A DNA stretch of 64,000 bases from Shewanella putrefaciens (GTDB lineage Bacteria > Pseudomonadota > Gammaproteobacteria > Enterobacterales > Shewanellaceae). Every line of letters begins with the position of its first letter. Position 1 is the first letter of the stretch. The DNA lies in the NCBI RefSeq assembly GCF_016406325.1, contig NZ_CP066370.1, positions 2,604,001 to 2,668,000 of the forward strand, read 5' to 3'. A program made the position numbers and the translations under genes. Below, piece by piece: positions 33,628 to 45,717 of the stretch. A model generated the notes under the pieces. That model did no database searches and was not told the origin of the DNA. It saw only the letters and a program-made list of their open reading frames with translations.

Positions 33628-34125
33628 TTATATTTTGGGTCCAACATCCACCATTTTAGGCCAATCGGCAAGATAATAATGAAGCCGTTTCGATTTTAGA
33701 ACATATAAACTGGACCAAAACAATACAAGTGCATCAAGAGCAAGGCTCCAGTGAAACATAAACTGCCCATGCGTCAATCGTTGCCCAAGCAGAACAGCAT
33801 CCACCAATAACAACGGCCATAAGCCCCATTTTAGGTGTGCAAAAAAAGGGCTTAACCATTGAGGTGAACGACGACGCTCACAAAGCACTAAAATATAAAG
33901 CAGTACAGCCCCAAAGCCTGTGGCAAGGGCAAGTAAAAAGTCAGATTTTTCAGGGTAAAAAATCCGTACTAATTCAGTCCTATCATTTGCCTGTGTTAAA
34001 GATGCGATAAAAATACACCAGCCGCGGGCTAAAAAAGCTAAAATCGCGTAGAGGAAAATGGGAGGTTTGATATGGCCTTGATCATCAAGCCAAGTGATGT
34101 GACTGAAATTCAAATAGGTTTCCAA
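33628..34125 (-). CDS. DUF2919 (YfeZ-like) inner-membrane protein
   Basis: 165-aa hydrophobic protein with about four membrane helices (FLYAILAFLARGWCIFIASL, LLALATGFGAVLLYILVL, WGLWPLLLVDAVLL, LALDALVLFWSSLYVL). The N-terminal LDDQGHIKPPIFLYAILAFLAR and the FYPEKSDF segment resemble DUF2919/YfeZ proteins. Function unknown. A stop codon lies directly upstream and the only early start is TTG 34125, an unusual start without a strong ribosome-binding site, so the exact 5' end is uncertain. Confidence 0.75.
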   Translation of the reverse strand: METYLNFSHITWLDDQGHIKPPIFLYAILAFLARGWCIFIASLTQANDRTELVRIFYPEKSDFLLALATGFGAVLLYILVLCERRRSPQWLSPFFAHLKWGLWPLLLVDAVLLGQRLTHGQFMFHWSLALDALVLFWSSLYVLKSKRLHYYLADWPKMVDVGPKI

Positions 34126-34216
34126 TTAAAGAAGTAACTACAGTGTAAAGGTAAGATGGTGTCTATTCTGCCAATTTCAATGGTTCTTTGTCCGATACCA
34201 AATACTTAACACTGAA

Positions 34217-34250
34217 TTAAAAAAGAGCCTTGCACCGCAAGACTCTTTTC
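34217..34250 (-). terminator. Terminator of ligA
   Basis: On minus: AAAAGAG and CTCTTTT arms with an inner CTTGC/GCAAG stem and one mismatch, then a T-run. It lies 40 bp past the ligA stop. Confidence 0.85.
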
Positions 34251-34289
34251 GTATTCAACACTTGAGTGCTCTTTACGGGAGAGTGGCTG

Positions 34290-36407
<2,118 letters not shown>

Positions 36408-36423
36408 TCAGAGTGATTTAATG

Positions 36424-37452
36424 TTACGCATTAGCGCGAATACGGTGTAAATAATCTTGTTTAGTGAACTCGCCCCAAGGTTGGCGTTGACCGTCGAGCA
36501 CGACTGCATCAATATCATCAGCGAGTTGGCGCGCTGAGTTCAGCATAATAGAAAAATTCATTAAGGCATCGCCATAGCAAGGCAAGGTCATAAAAAACAC
36601 CACTCCTTGAGTGCTAAATTGCTCCATATTATCGGGATCGAAGACTCCAAGCTTTAACATATTAGCGATGGAAAACAATACCTTCCCATTACCTGCATTA
36701 TCAACATGGCGGTGGAAAATATTCATATCACCATATTTAAAATTTAAGGTTAAAAAGCACGGTAGTAATTCAGCACCATTTAACTGCTGCCCTTCTTTGG
36801 CGACCACGTGTAATACCAAAACATCACGGGGCTCATCTAAACCTTCGTCCACTGTTTCTTCAGCATACTCATCTTCTGACTCAGTATTTTCTAGATAAGC
36901 GTCTTCATCAAATAGGGCTGTTTGAGTCGGTACCGTTGTGCTTTGGGCGTGTTTTTCCTGTTCAAGCGCTTTTTGAGCGACCATCGCCGCATGGGATTGG
37001 CCTAACGGCGGGACATGACCATTTAGCACAGGTTCTTGGCGGGATACTTTAGCGCCACGCTGTTGTTCTGTCGCTAAAGGCGACTGCAAACTGAAATCCG
37101 GTTGTGGAACGGGTTCTTGCTTTATCTCAGTTGACGTTGTGTGCTTGAATAATGGTTTAGGTTCAGCTTTAACGTCTTGTTTAAGATAGGGGCTAATTGG
37201 TGGCGTCTCATGGGGATTCGACTCCCCCACCTTACGCACTCGTACAGCGCCAATACCGTCCGCATCAAATCCATCGGCATCAACACGTTTAGGCGGGCTT
37301 TCCTTATCCGCTTGTTGCTTATAAAAGTTGCCCATAGGGCTATCTTTTAATGACTTAGGTTGTTGCCTTCTGATAGACCAAAATCCATGCACCAGCACAG
37401 CAACTATGGCTATGGCGCCCAAAATGAACAAAACTAGTTGCAAATCTTCCAT
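36424..37452 (-). CDS. zipA: Cell division protein ZipA
   Basis: Bitopic inner-membrane protein that tethers FtsZ rings to the membrane. An N-terminal membrane anchor (about residues 6-26, LVLFILGAIAIVAVLVHGFW) is followed by basic RRQQPK, a long charged and proline/glutamine-rich linker (about 35-210), and a C-terminal FtsZ-binding domain (about 210-340; VLVLHVVAKEGQQLNG, LNFKYGDMNIFHRH, FFMTLPCYGD). 342 aa, close to E. coli (328). It starts 23 bp after the smc stop. Confidence 0.95.
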   Translation of the reverse strand: MEDLQLVLFILGAIAIVAVLVHGFWSIRRQQPKSLKDSPMGNFYKQQADKESPPKRVDADGFDADGIGAVRVRKVGESNPHETPPISPYLKQDVKAEPKPLFKHTTSTEIKQEPVPQPDFSLQSPLATEQQRGAKVSRQEPVLNGHVPPLGQSHAAMVAQKALEQEKHAQSTTVPTQTALFDEDAYLENTESEDEYAEETVDEGLDEPRDVLVLHVVAKEGQQLNGAELLPCFLTLNFKYGDMNIFHRHVDNAGNGKVLFSIANMLKLGVFDPDNMEQFSTQGVVFFMTLPCYGDALMNFSIMLNSARQLADDIDAVVLDGQRQPWGEFTKQDYLHRIRANA

Positions 37453-37475
37453 TGGTTACCCTGTCTTTCTTCTAG

Positions 37476-40400
37476 TTATCCAGCGTCAGCCATCGCCACC
37501 GCTTGCTCTATATCTACTGCAACTATACGAGATACACCCGGCTCGTACATAGTTACCCCTATAAGTTGATCAGCCATCTCCATGGTTATTTTGTTATGGC
37601 TAATATATATAAACTGTACACTCTGTGACATTTCTTTCAGTAATCGACAGAAACGCTCTACGTTAGCATCGTCTAATGGCGCATCCACTTCATCTAGCAT
37701 ACAGAAGGGGGCAGGATTGAGCCTAAATATTGCGAATACCAATGATAAAGCGGTTAATGCTTTTTCACCACCCGAAAGAAGATGGATTGTGCTGTTTTTC
37801 TTACCGGGTGGCTGCGCCATAATGGTCACACCCGTTTCGAGTAAGTCATCTTCGGTGAGCGCCAAATAGGCTCTTCCACCACCAAACACCTTCGGAAATA
37901 AACGCCCAAGATCTTCGTTAACAGAGTCAAACGTTGCCTTAAAGCGCGTGCGGGTTTCCTTGTCTATTTTACGGATGGCTTCCTCTAAGGTCGCAAGCCC
38001 CTTATTGAGATCCTCATCTTGATGATCAAGATAGGATTTTCGCTCACTTTGCTGTTCAAATTCTTCGATCGCTGCAAGGTTAATAGCACCTAAACGAACG
38101 ATTTTTTGCCGAATATGATCTAAATCACTCTGCCATTTATCAGGACTGCCTTCAGCGGGCAATGTATTGATAATCTGTGACAGAACAATTTGCTGTTCTT
38201 GTAAGGCTGCTAACTGACTCTCTGCTTGGCCTTTTAAACCCTCACGACGTAACTTTAACGTGCTCAGACTTTGAGTCAAGCCCTCAAGCCTACCAAGCTC
38301 TTGTTTTTGCTTTATTCCTATACTATTTAAGGTCTCAGTAAGGGAACTTTGTTCCATTCGCACGGCTTTTAAGCCCTGTTGTTGCATCTGTTGCTGTTTA
38401 AGCAAGCTGGTTAATTGATCAGTTAACTGATGACTATTATCCACGCCACTTTGTTCAGCAGCCATAGCAAGCTGCGCTGATACGGTTTCCTGAGACTGAA
38501 TCAATTCATTGACACGTACTTGCTGCAATTCAATTTGTTCAACATTAACAGCAATTCGCATCGACACAGATTGCAAACGTGCACTTAAGGTAGATAAAAC
38601 ACGTTCAACCTCAGTCAAACGCACTTTTAATGCTTGATGCCGCGCCAAATCTGCTTGAGCGTCTTGACTAAGTTGTAATTGTTTTTCAAGGCTTAACTGT
38701 AGCACTTCATCTAATTCGGCCTCCTGCTCCTCAAGCAGATTTAACTGTTCGGTTAAAGCTGATATTTCAGCCACACTTCGCGCTACGGCTTCATTAAGTT
38801 GGTTACGCTTTACGGTGAGTTGCTTAGCTTGCTCTGTTGCATTAGTGAGTTGAGTGGTCTTTGTGGCTTTATCAAGCTGCAATTGGTGCAACTTTTGCGT
38901 ACTTGTGACAAGTTGCAGTTTCTGTTGATTCAACATCTCCGTTAATTCGGTTAGCTTGATTTGCTGCAAGCCAAGCGCGATGTCTAAATCTGCGATACTC
39001 TGCGCAAGCTGTGCCTGCTCTTTACTCAGTTGTACTAAGGATTCTGCGCTGTCTTGCTTGGCAATTAAAAAGCCTCGCCCCAGCAAATAACCATCGGCGG
39101 TGACGATACGTTCATCATCCTTAAGCTTTGCTAGCATCTGTTTCGCAGATTGAAGATCTTGTGCCCATTTAAGCCCTGTTAACCAAGGCGCTAAATTGAC
39201 GTTAGACTGGATCTTGGTGCAATGCTCATCCTGAATGTATGTGCAGGCCGATTCTTGCGCTAAGTTCTGAAACCCGACCTCGTTATTTAACACACCAACG
39301 GGTAAGGTCAGTAATCCACTTAATGCCAGCTCTGCTGCGGTTTCCCAACCATTTTCTACCCTAATACTTTGCCACAACTGCGGCTTATCACTGAGCTGCT
39401 CCTGTTTAGAGAGCCATTGTTCAACTAAATCAAAACGAGCCTGAGTCGCCGTCAGCTTTTGTTGAATAAGACCAACACTCACGCGCGCCTCATCTAAACC
39501 TTGAGTACTCAAACTCACCTGCGCTTCTAACTGATAATTAACGTCAATTTGCGCTGCTATCGCTTCATCTAAAAGAGTAAGATCTTGAGTCAGTGGCGTA
39601 ACCTTATCTTCAAGATCAATACAAGCCAGAGCATTAAGCTCGGTTTGCTGTTCATCATGTTGTTGCTGTTTATGCTGTAATAACTGCTCTTGATGCACCA
39701 ACTGACTGCGACGCAGTTCAAGCTGCAATTGATGCTGAGATACAATGGCGGCCTGTTGACGTGCCGTTTCGCTCTGCTGCTCATTGCGCTCAACACTCAT
39801 TTCCCATTGGGATTGCAGTTCATCCATTATCTCTTGCTGCTGTTCGTGCTGTGGCGCCAGTTGAGACAACTCTAACTCCAACGCACTGAGACTGGACTGA
39901 TAACCTGCGAGTTTATCCGTTTGTTGACGGACTTGATCGTTAACTTGGGTAAGTTGAGTTTGAAGCTGTGAATCCCGTTGTTTTTGATTCTGTAACTGTT
40001 GTTCTAACTTGGCGATTTCAGTGCCAGTTAGATAATAAGCTTCAACTGCCCGCTGCTCCTGCTCAGCCAATTGGGCAAGCTGTACTTGCAGTTCTGTTGC
40101 CTTTAATTCATCGGTTTGGGCGAGTGATTGTGCGGCCGCTTGTTGCACTTCGATAGCGCTGATTTGCTCAGACAAACTCGCCATCTGATCTTGTAACTCT
40201 TGGTAGCGCATCACGAGGAGTTCTGCGTGGGTTTTACGCTCTGCCTGTTTTAGCTCACGATATTGTTTAGCGGCCTTGGCCTGCTGGGCTAATTTATCTA
40301 GCTGCTTACCTAACTCGCTACGAATATCGCCTAAACGCTCGAGGTTTTCACGGGTATGGCGAATGCGATTCTCGGTTTCGCGGCGGCGCTCTTTATAGCG

Positions 40401-40913
40401 GGATATCCCCGCTGCTTCCTCGATAAAAGTACGTAGATCTTGGGGTTTAGATTCGATAAGCCGAGAGATGGTGCCCTGCTCAATAATGGCATAACTGCGC
40501 GGGCCAAGCCCCGTGCCCATAAACAAATCGGTGATATCTTTACGGCGACACTTTTGCCCATTGAGAAAATACCACGACTCACCATCGCGACTCACTTGAC
40601 GCTTTACCGAAATTTCTTCATAGCTGGCATACTGGCCAGCAAGGCGCCCTTCTTTGTTTTCAAAGACCAGTTCAACCCCTGCCACAGAGACAGGTTTACG
40701 CGCGCTTGAGCCGTTAAAAATCACGTCGCTCATTGAATCGCCACGTAGGTGTTTCGCCGAGCTTTCCCCTAGCACCCAGCGCACTGCATCGATCACGTTA
40801 GATTTACCACAACCATTTGGGCCAATAATGGCGGTTAATGCCTGTAAAAAAGGAATTTTAGTGGAATCGACAAACGACTTAAAGCCGGCAAGTTTTATCT
40901 GTTTTAATCTCAT
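37476..40913 (-). CDS. smc: Chromosome segregation ATPase Smc
   Basis: Condensin subunit that organises and segregates the chromosome. 1145 aa: N-terminal ATPase half with Walker A IIGPNGCGKSNVIDAV near residue 32; glutamine-rich coiled coil (about 170-500); hinge (about 520-640); returning coiled coil (to about 980); C-terminal half with signature LLSGGEKALTALSL and Walker B CMLDEVDAPLDDANV. Lineages with Smc usually lack MukBEF, and none is seen here. The frame opens 27 codons earlier; ATG 40913 gives the standard MRLKQIKLAGFKSF start. Divergent from cysZ. Confidence 0.96.
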   Translation of the reverse strand: MRLKQIKLAGFKSFVDSTKIPFLQALTAIIGPNGCGKSNVIDAVRWVLGESSAKHLRGDSMSDVIFNGSSARKPVSVAGVELVFENKEGRLAGQYASYEEISVKRQVSRDGESWYFLNGQKCRRKDITDLFMGTGLGPRSYAIIEQGTISRLIESKPQDLRTFIEEAAGISRYKERRRETENRIRHTRENLERLGDIRSELGKQLDKLAQQAKAAKQYRELKQAERKTHAELLVMRYQELQDQMASLSEQISAIEVQQAAAQSLAQTDELKATELQVQLAQLAEQEQRAVEAYYLTGTEIAKLEQQLQNQKQRDSQLQTQLTQVNDQVRQQTDKLAGYQSSLSALELELSQLAPQHEQQQEIMDELQSQWEMSVERNEQQSETARQQAAIVSQHQLQLELRRSQLVHQEQLLQHKQQQHDEQQTELNALACIDLEDKVTPLTQDLTLLDEAIAAQIDVNYQLEAQVSLSTQGLDEARVSVGLIQQKLTATQARFDLVEQWLSKQEQLSDKPQLWQSIRVENGWETAAELALSGLLTLPVGVLNNEVGFQNLAQESACTYIQDEHCTKIQSNVNLAPWLTGLKWAQDLQSAKQMLAKLKDDERIVTADGYLLGRGFLIAKQDSAESLVQLSKEQAQLAQSIADLDIALGLQQIKLTELTEMLNQQKLQLVTSTQKLHQLQLDKATKTTQLTNATEQAKQLTVKRNQLNEAVARSVAEISALTEQLNLLEEQEAELDEVLQLSLEKQLQLSQDAQADLARHQALKVRLTEVERVLSTLSARLQSVSMRIAVNVEQIELQQVRVNELIQSQETVSAQLAMAAEQSGVDNSHQLTDQLTSLLKQQQMQQQGLKAVRMEQSSLTETLNSIGIKQKQELGRLEGLTQSLSTLKLRREGLKGQAESQLAALQEQQIVLSQIINTLPAEGSPDKWQSDLDHIRQKIVRLGAINLAAIEEFEQQSERKSYLDHQDEDLNKGLATLEEAIRKIDKETRTRFKATFDSVNEDLGRLFPKVFGGGRAYLALTEDDLLETGVTIMAQPPGKKNSTIHLLSGGEKALTALSLVFAIFRLNPAPFCMLDEVDAPLDDANVERFCRLLKEMSQSVQFIYISHNKITMEMADQLIGVTMYEPGVSRIVAVDIEQAVAMADAG

Positions 40914-41110
40914 AATGCCAGTTAGTGTGTCTCTGAAGTGTGGTCCGCCAATCGACCTAATGGTGCAAATGCATTCTGCTGGCAACTTTAGCAAAGCAAA
41001 CCGTATTTTGTAACGCTTTTTATTGAATTCATGTGGCTTTTAGCTTGTCATCTGCCGATGAGTTGATCACAATCGCATAAAGCCGTAGCTTAACTTTTTG
41101 GAAAGACGAT

Positions 41111-41890
41111 ATGACACATAAAACATCTTTACCCTTCCCAACTAAAAGTGGCGTTAACTATTTTCTCGAAGGCTTTGGGTTAATCACACGTAAAGGCCTC
41201 CGTACCTTCGTATTTATTCCGTTAATGATTAACTTGATCCTGTTTGCAGGAGTGATTTATGTGGCCATCGGCCAGTTAGAAACGATGTTCACTTGGATAA
41301 ATGCTCAGTTACCAGAGTATTTAAGTTGGCTAAACTTTTTACTCTGGCCGCTTGCCATTACGACTATGCTAGTCATGCTTGCCTTTGTATTTAGCTCAGT
41401 AATGAACTGGCTTGCAGCACCATTTAATGGCCTTTTAGCGGAAAAAGTTGAACAAATTCTGACAGGAAAACCTCTTTATACCGGCACAAGTATTGATGTT
41501 GTTAAAGATCTTCCGCGAATTTTTGGACGTGAGTGGATAAAACTTAAGTACTATTTACCCCGTGCATTGGTGTTTTTACTGCTGTTTTTAGTCCCCATGG
41601 TGGGGCAAACCTTAGCGCCTATTCTGTGGTTTTTATTCAGTGCCTGGATGATGTCAATTCAATATTGTGATTATCCCTTTGATAACCATAAGGTGAGTTT
41701 TAAGGATATGCGCTTTGCTCTGAATCAGACCCGAGGCACCACTTTTACCTTTGGCGCCACGGTCACCCTGTTTTCGATGATCCCTGTGGTTAACTTTATC
41801 GTGATGCCAGTGGCGATTTGTGGCGCCACCGCCATGTGGGTCGATAAGTACCGCGAAGCCTACCGTAATCCAGTGATAGCTCCAGAGTAG
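41111..41890 (+). CDS. cysZ: Sulfate transporter CysZ
   Basis: Inner-membrane protein of 259 aa that in E. coli moves sulfate into the cytoplasm for cysteine synthesis. Characteristic stretches: SGVNYFLEGFGLITRKGLRTFVFIPLMIN, FSSVMNWLAAPFNGLLAEKVE, REWIKLKYYLPRALVFLLLF, YCDYPFDNHKVSF and FGATVTLFSMIPVVNFIVMPVA. Four or more hydrophobic segments. It is divergent from smc and followed by a bidirectional terminator. cysK lies 2.7 kb downstream. Confidence 0.94.
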   Translation: MTHKTSLPFPTKSGVNYFLEGFGLITRKGLRTFVFIPLMINLILFAGVIYVAIGQLETMFTWINAQLPEYLSWLNFLLWPLAITTMLVMLAFVFSSVMNWLAAPFNGLLAEKVEQILTGKPLYTGTSIDVVKDLPRIFGREWIKLKYYLPRALVFLLLFLVPMVGQTLAPILWFLFSAWMMSIQYCDYPFDNHKVSFKDMRFALNQTRGTTFTFGATVTLFSMIPVVNFIVMPVAICGATAMWVDKYREAYRNPVIAPE

Positions 41891-41915
41891 TTTAAGCAAC
41901 AAATCCCTACAAAAT

Positions 41916-41943
41916 AAAAACAGCCTCAAATGAGGCTGTTTTT
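41916..41943. terminator. Bidirectional terminator after cysZ
   Basis: Perfect 13-bp stem AAAAACAGCCTCA / TGAGGCTGTTTTT with a 2-nt spacer between convergent genes. Confidence 0.88.
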
Positions 41944-41984
41944 ATTAAAAAATTGTAGAACAATCTGCTTATTCCTAGATTAAT

Positions 41985-43106
41985 TTAGCGTTTTTGCAGG
42001 ATCACGCTGCCGATGGAGTAACCCGCACCAAAGGAGCTTAATAGACCTAAATCGCCAGCCTTAAAATCGCTGGAATATTTATGAAATGCAATCACAGAAC
42101 CTGCCGATGCCGTATTGGCATATTCATCTAACACCACTGGCGCTTGCTCCGGCGATACCTCATCCCCAAGCATTTTTCTTACCACAAATTGGTTCATATT
42201 GATGTTAGCTTGGTGCAACCACAACCGTTTGAAGGACTGTGGCGTTAATGCTTGCTCGGCCAGATGTTCATCCAAATGCTGATAAATCATCGGCAAGAGT
42301 TCTTTAAATACTTTGCGCCCTTGTTGGTGGAATAACTTGTCGGCTTGATGTGCCGAACTCGGATCGCAGCGATTTAAAAAGCCAAAATTACTGCGAATAT
42401 TGTTTGAGTAATCGGTGAAGCAACGGCTTGAGAGAATCGTAAAGCCTTTATTGGGCTCGACTAAACTCTGCTCTTCAAGTACAAGGGCCGTCGCCACATC
42501 GCCAAAGATAAAATGGCTATCACGGTCGCGATAATTCACCTGCGCCGAGCAAATTTCGGGGTTGATCACTAGCACTCTTGAGGCAGAACCTGTCGCAATC
42601 GCATTAGCAGCCGCAACAATCGCAAAGGTCGCCGATGAACAAGCCACCTGCATATCGTAACCGTAACCCCGCGTACCAAGGGCGCGTTGGATTTCAATCG
42701 CCATCGCGGGATAAGCGCGCTGAGTATAAGCACAGGCAACAATCACAAGATCAATTTGCTCCGCCTTAAGATTGGCATTGTTTAGCGCCATCAGCGCCGC
42801 CTCAACCCCTATTTCAGCCTGCATTGATAACTCGTCGCTACTGCGTTCAGGAATGAGCGGCATCATAATTTCAGGATCGAGTATGCCCTCTTTCACCATC
42901 ACATATCTGTGCTTAATCCCAGATGCTTTTTCAATAAACTCACTTGATGAATAGGATAAGGCCGCAACATGGCCTTGTTCAATTAAGCCTGCATTTTCAA
43001 GATTGAAAATATCAACATAGGCATTGAAGCTTTCAACCAAAGCTTCATTGGAAATACTGTAGGGCGGCGTAAATAAGCCACTCCCAGAAATAACGACCTG
43101 TTTCAT
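41985..43106 (-). CDS. KAS III-like beta-ketoacyl-ACP synthase
   Basis: 373-aa condensing enzyme. Catalytic cysteine C156 (MQVACSSATFA), histidine in LWLHQANINMNQ and asparagine in DEYANTASAGS complete the KAS III triad. An N-terminal insert (about 22-60, with SFNAYVDIFNLENAG) makes it longer than FabH and like the FabH-type paralogs of Pseudomonas that accept medium-chain acyl-CoA; that substrate is inference. Its ATG overlaps the stop of the upstream RDD-protein gene (ATGA), so the two are translationally coupled. Second KAS III in the window. Confidence 0.87.
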   Translation of the reverse strand: MKQVVISGSGLFTPPYSISNEALVESFNAYVDIFNLENAGLIEQGHVAALSYSSSEFIEKASGIKHRYVMVKEGILDPEIMMPLIPERSSDELSMQAEIGVEAALMALNNANLKAEQIDLVIVACAYTQRAYPAMAIEIQRALGTRGYGYDMQVACSSATFAIVAAANAIATGSASRVLVINPEICSAQVNYRDRDSHFIFGDVATALVLEEQSLVEPNKGFTILSSRCFTDYSNNIRSNFGFLNRCDPSSAHQADKLFHQQGRKVFKELLPMIYQHLDEHLAEQALTPQSFKRLWLHQANINMNQFVVRKMLGDEVSPEQAPVVLDEYANTASAGSVIAFHKYSSDFKAGDLGLLSSFGAGYSIGSVILQKR

Positions 43107-44299
43107 AGGTGCTCCGAACGGGTGCTTGTTGTAAGGTGAGCAGACGTAGAAGGATCATTCGTCAGCACAGGCATCACATCTTGACGCTGTGCTTGCTGCT
43201 CTAATCGTTGCTTTTTATGCATTTGCACTAAGTCTATCACGACTGTTGAAGATATTTTATCTTGGATCCCCTGCCGATTGGGATCCCAAAATATTTGCAT
43301 AAAGCCAAGTAAGCCTGTGGTAAAACCGGCGGCATAGCCTCCATAACGACCAAACGCGGCCCATAAACTGATATTGGCACCATCAAGTTGAATCACCTGA
43401 ATACCCAGTATTTTCTTACCTAAGGTTTGGCCATCGAACCGCGCAGTAAAAACGGTAAAGTAAAATGCGGCCCAACCAAAGCCTAGTCCCATATCACTCA
43501 TAAAGCCCTTAATCCAAGCGATAATACTATGGCGAGTAGCTTCATCCTCATCGCTACTTGTTGTGCGAGAAGATTGAGAAGCGGCGAGTTCGATATCCGC
43601 CGTACGGTGTGGTGATTGAGCGGAAGATAGGGATTGATTTGATATGGGTTCGAGTGGGGAGCCAGTCGTAGCCAACTCAGTGTGAAGTGTTATAACAGGC
43701 CAAAGAGTGCCGTTAAGGACGTCCTCCCGCAATTTAGCGCGATCTTCTGTCGGTAGACTGCTGTCTGCGATGGTTTGTAAAACCATTTCCCGTAACTCTA
43801 TGTCCTTCATTCCATTTGATCTCGCAACACGCTCTGTCGTTGTCCGTAAAGCTTGAATTTGGGTCTTACCGCAATCGTAGCTGGTACACTGGTTTAACGA
43901 AATCAATGCGGGTAGCGATCTAATCACTTGTTCTCCTACGGCCAACTGCGACTCGGTTTGCTCATCATGTTTACCGACTGAGGTATTTAGATTAAACAGA
44001 TTACCCACTGTGGTAAGCAGCATAAAAGCTAACAGCGCAGCATAAAGTCCCCATTTGAGTAGACGACCAAACTTACGACTGCGCTTTTCAATCCAGATAA
44101 TGCCGATCACCAGCAAGATAAACATCCAATCCATCTGTTCGGCTAACACAGTGATTAACAAACCATCAATCATGATGGCTAATGCCCGCTTTAGCGGCGT
44201 TGCCAATGGGGTATATAGCACGGTTTGTGCAATGGTAAATGCCCTTGGTGTTACCATTGTTTTTGGGTCTTCACCCAAATCCATTTGCTGTTGCTTCAT
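43103..44299 (-). CDS. RDD-family membrane protein
   Basis: 398-aa inner-membrane protein. Two N-terminal hydrophobic segments (about 38-70 and 82-100, starting PLKRALAIMIDGLLITVL), a long polar region (about 110-265), then hydrophobic segments with FTARFDGQTLGKKILGIQVIQ and WDPNRQGIQDKISSTVVI, the C-terminal signature of RDD proteins. The RDD core is thus split by a large insert. Function unknown; some RDD proteins act in ion exchange. Cotranscribed and coupled with the downstream KAS III-like gene. Confidence 0.83.
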   Translation of the reverse strand: MKQQQMDLGEDPKTMVTPRAFTIAQTVLYTPLATPLKRALAIMIDGLLITVLAEQMDWMFILLVIGIIWIEKRSRKFGRLLKWGLYAALLAFMLLTTVGNLFNLNTSVGKHDEQTESQLAVGEQVIRSLPALISLNQCTSYDCGKTQIQALRTTTERVARSNGMKDIELREMVLQTIADSSLPTEDRAKLREDVLNGTLWPVITLHTELATTGSPLEPISNQSLSSAQSPHRTADIELAASQSSRTTSSDEDEATRHSIIAWIKGFMSDMGLGFGWAAFYFTVFTARFDGQTLGKKILGIQVIQLDGANISLWAAFGRYGGYAAGFTTGLLGFMQIFWDPNRQGIQDKISSTVVIDLVQMHKKQRLEQQAQRQDVMPVLTNDPSTSAHLTTSTRSEHL

Positions 44300-44550
44300 C
44301 TTTGCGCTTGTCCAATACGAGTGGTAGGCTTGTTTTACGATTGAAACATCAAGGCGTTATCCTTAAGAATGCAACAATCTTTTTTTATGTTAGCAAGAGG
44401 TTAACACAGTTAAACTGGCTGCCAATCAGGGTTTGCGAATAACAGAGAACCCTTTAATAACTAAATCGAATAAAGAAGAACAAACAATCACTTCTCAAAG
44501 CGCCACAGCCGATTATGATTCAATAGTGCCAACATAGGAGCAAGCAATCC

Positions 44551-45519
44551 ATGAGCAAAATTTTCGAAGACAATTCATATACTATCGGTAATACACCGCT
44601 AGTACGTTTAAACCGCGTTAGCCAAGGTAAAGTACTGGCTAAAGTCGAAGCACGTAACCCAAGTTTCAGTGTTAAATGCCGTATCGGCGCCAATATGATT
44701 TGGGATGCCGAGAAAAAGGGGTTACTGACGAAAGATCACGAACTGATTGAGCCAACTTCTGGCAATACAGGTATTGCGTTGGCGTATGTTGCTGCAGCCC
44801 GTGGCTATAAGCTGACCTTAACCATGCCAAATACCATGAGTTTAGAGCGCCGTAAGCTGCTCAAAGCACTTGGTGCGAACCTTGTGCTGACTGAGGGCGC
44901 AAAGGGCATGAAAGGCGCAATTGATAAAGCAGAAGAAATTCGTCAATCAGCACCTGAAAAATATATTTTACTGCAGCAGTTTAATAACCCTGCAAACCCA
45001 GAAATCCATGAAAAAACCACAGGTCCAGAAATCTGGAATGATACCGATGGTGAAGTAGATGTGTTTGTTGCTGGTGTAGGCACTGGCGGTACTATCACAG
45101 GTGTGAGCCGTTACTTGAAAAAAGTGGCTGGCAAAACCATTACTTCTGTTGCGGTTGAACCAGCTGACTCTCCAGTTATCACTCAAACCTTAGCGGGATT
45201 ACCAGTCCAACCCGGTCCACATAAAATCCAAGGTATTGGTGCTGGCTTTATCCCTGGCAACTTAGATCTGGAATTGATTGACCGCGTTGAAGCCGTTACC
45301 AACGATGAGGCCATCGAAATGGCACGCCGCTTAATGCAAGAAGAAGGCATTTTAGTGGGTATTTCATCGGGGGCTGCTGTGGTTGCGGCAAACCGTATTG
45401 CTGCATTACCAGAATTTGCAGATAAAACCATTGTAGTGGTATTGCCATCGGCAGCAGAACGCTATTTATCTTCTGTTTTATTCCAAGGCCAATTTGGCGA
45501 CGAAGAAAACATTCAATAG
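44551..45519 (+). CDS. cysK: Cysteine synthase A CysK
   Basis: PLP-dependent O-acetylserine sulfhydrylase that makes L-cysteine from O-acetylserine and sulfide. K42 ([10 protein letters not shown]) is the Schiff-base lysine, [11 protein letters not shown] the substrate loop, [10 protein letters not shown] the phosphate-binding loop, and [12 protein letters not shown] the family motif. 322 aa is normal. ATG follows CATAGGAGC. A terminator lies directly after it. Together with cysZ it marks assimilatory sulfur metabolism. Confidence 0.97.
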   Translation: MSKIFEDNSYTIGNTPLVRLNRVSQGKVLAKVEARNPSFSVKCRIGANMIWDAEKKGLLTKDHELIEPTSGNTGIALAYVAAARGYKLTLTMPNTMSLERRKLLKALGANLVLTEGAKGMKGAIDKAEEIRQSAPEKYILLQQFNNPANPEIHEKTTGPEIWNDTDGEVDVFVAGVGTGGTITGVSRYLKKVAGKTITSVAVEPADSPVITQTLAGLPVQPGPHKIQGIGAGFIPGNLDLELIDRVEAVTNDEAIEMARRLMQEEGILVGISSGAAVVAANRIAALPEFADKTIVVVLPSAAERYLSSVLFQGQFGDEENIQ

Positions 45520-45534
45520 TGACTAAACTCATAC

Positions 45535-45564
45535 AAAATACCCGGCTATGGCTGGGTATTTTTA
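45535..45564 (+). terminator. Terminator of cysK
   Basis: AAATACCC / GGGTATTT stem with G/C continuation inside and a T-run at 45559-45563. Confidence 0.8.
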
Positions 45565-45717
45565 TATTTGAAATTCAATTAACTACATTATGCTTTTAAT
45601 GGAAAGGACAATTTCATACATCAAGTAGGACACAGTTCATAGTTCTTTATCACTAAACAGACTTTCAAGGCAGAGTTCGCTATAAAGGGAACATCGCAAG
45701 TCTACTCATTCTTTTTT

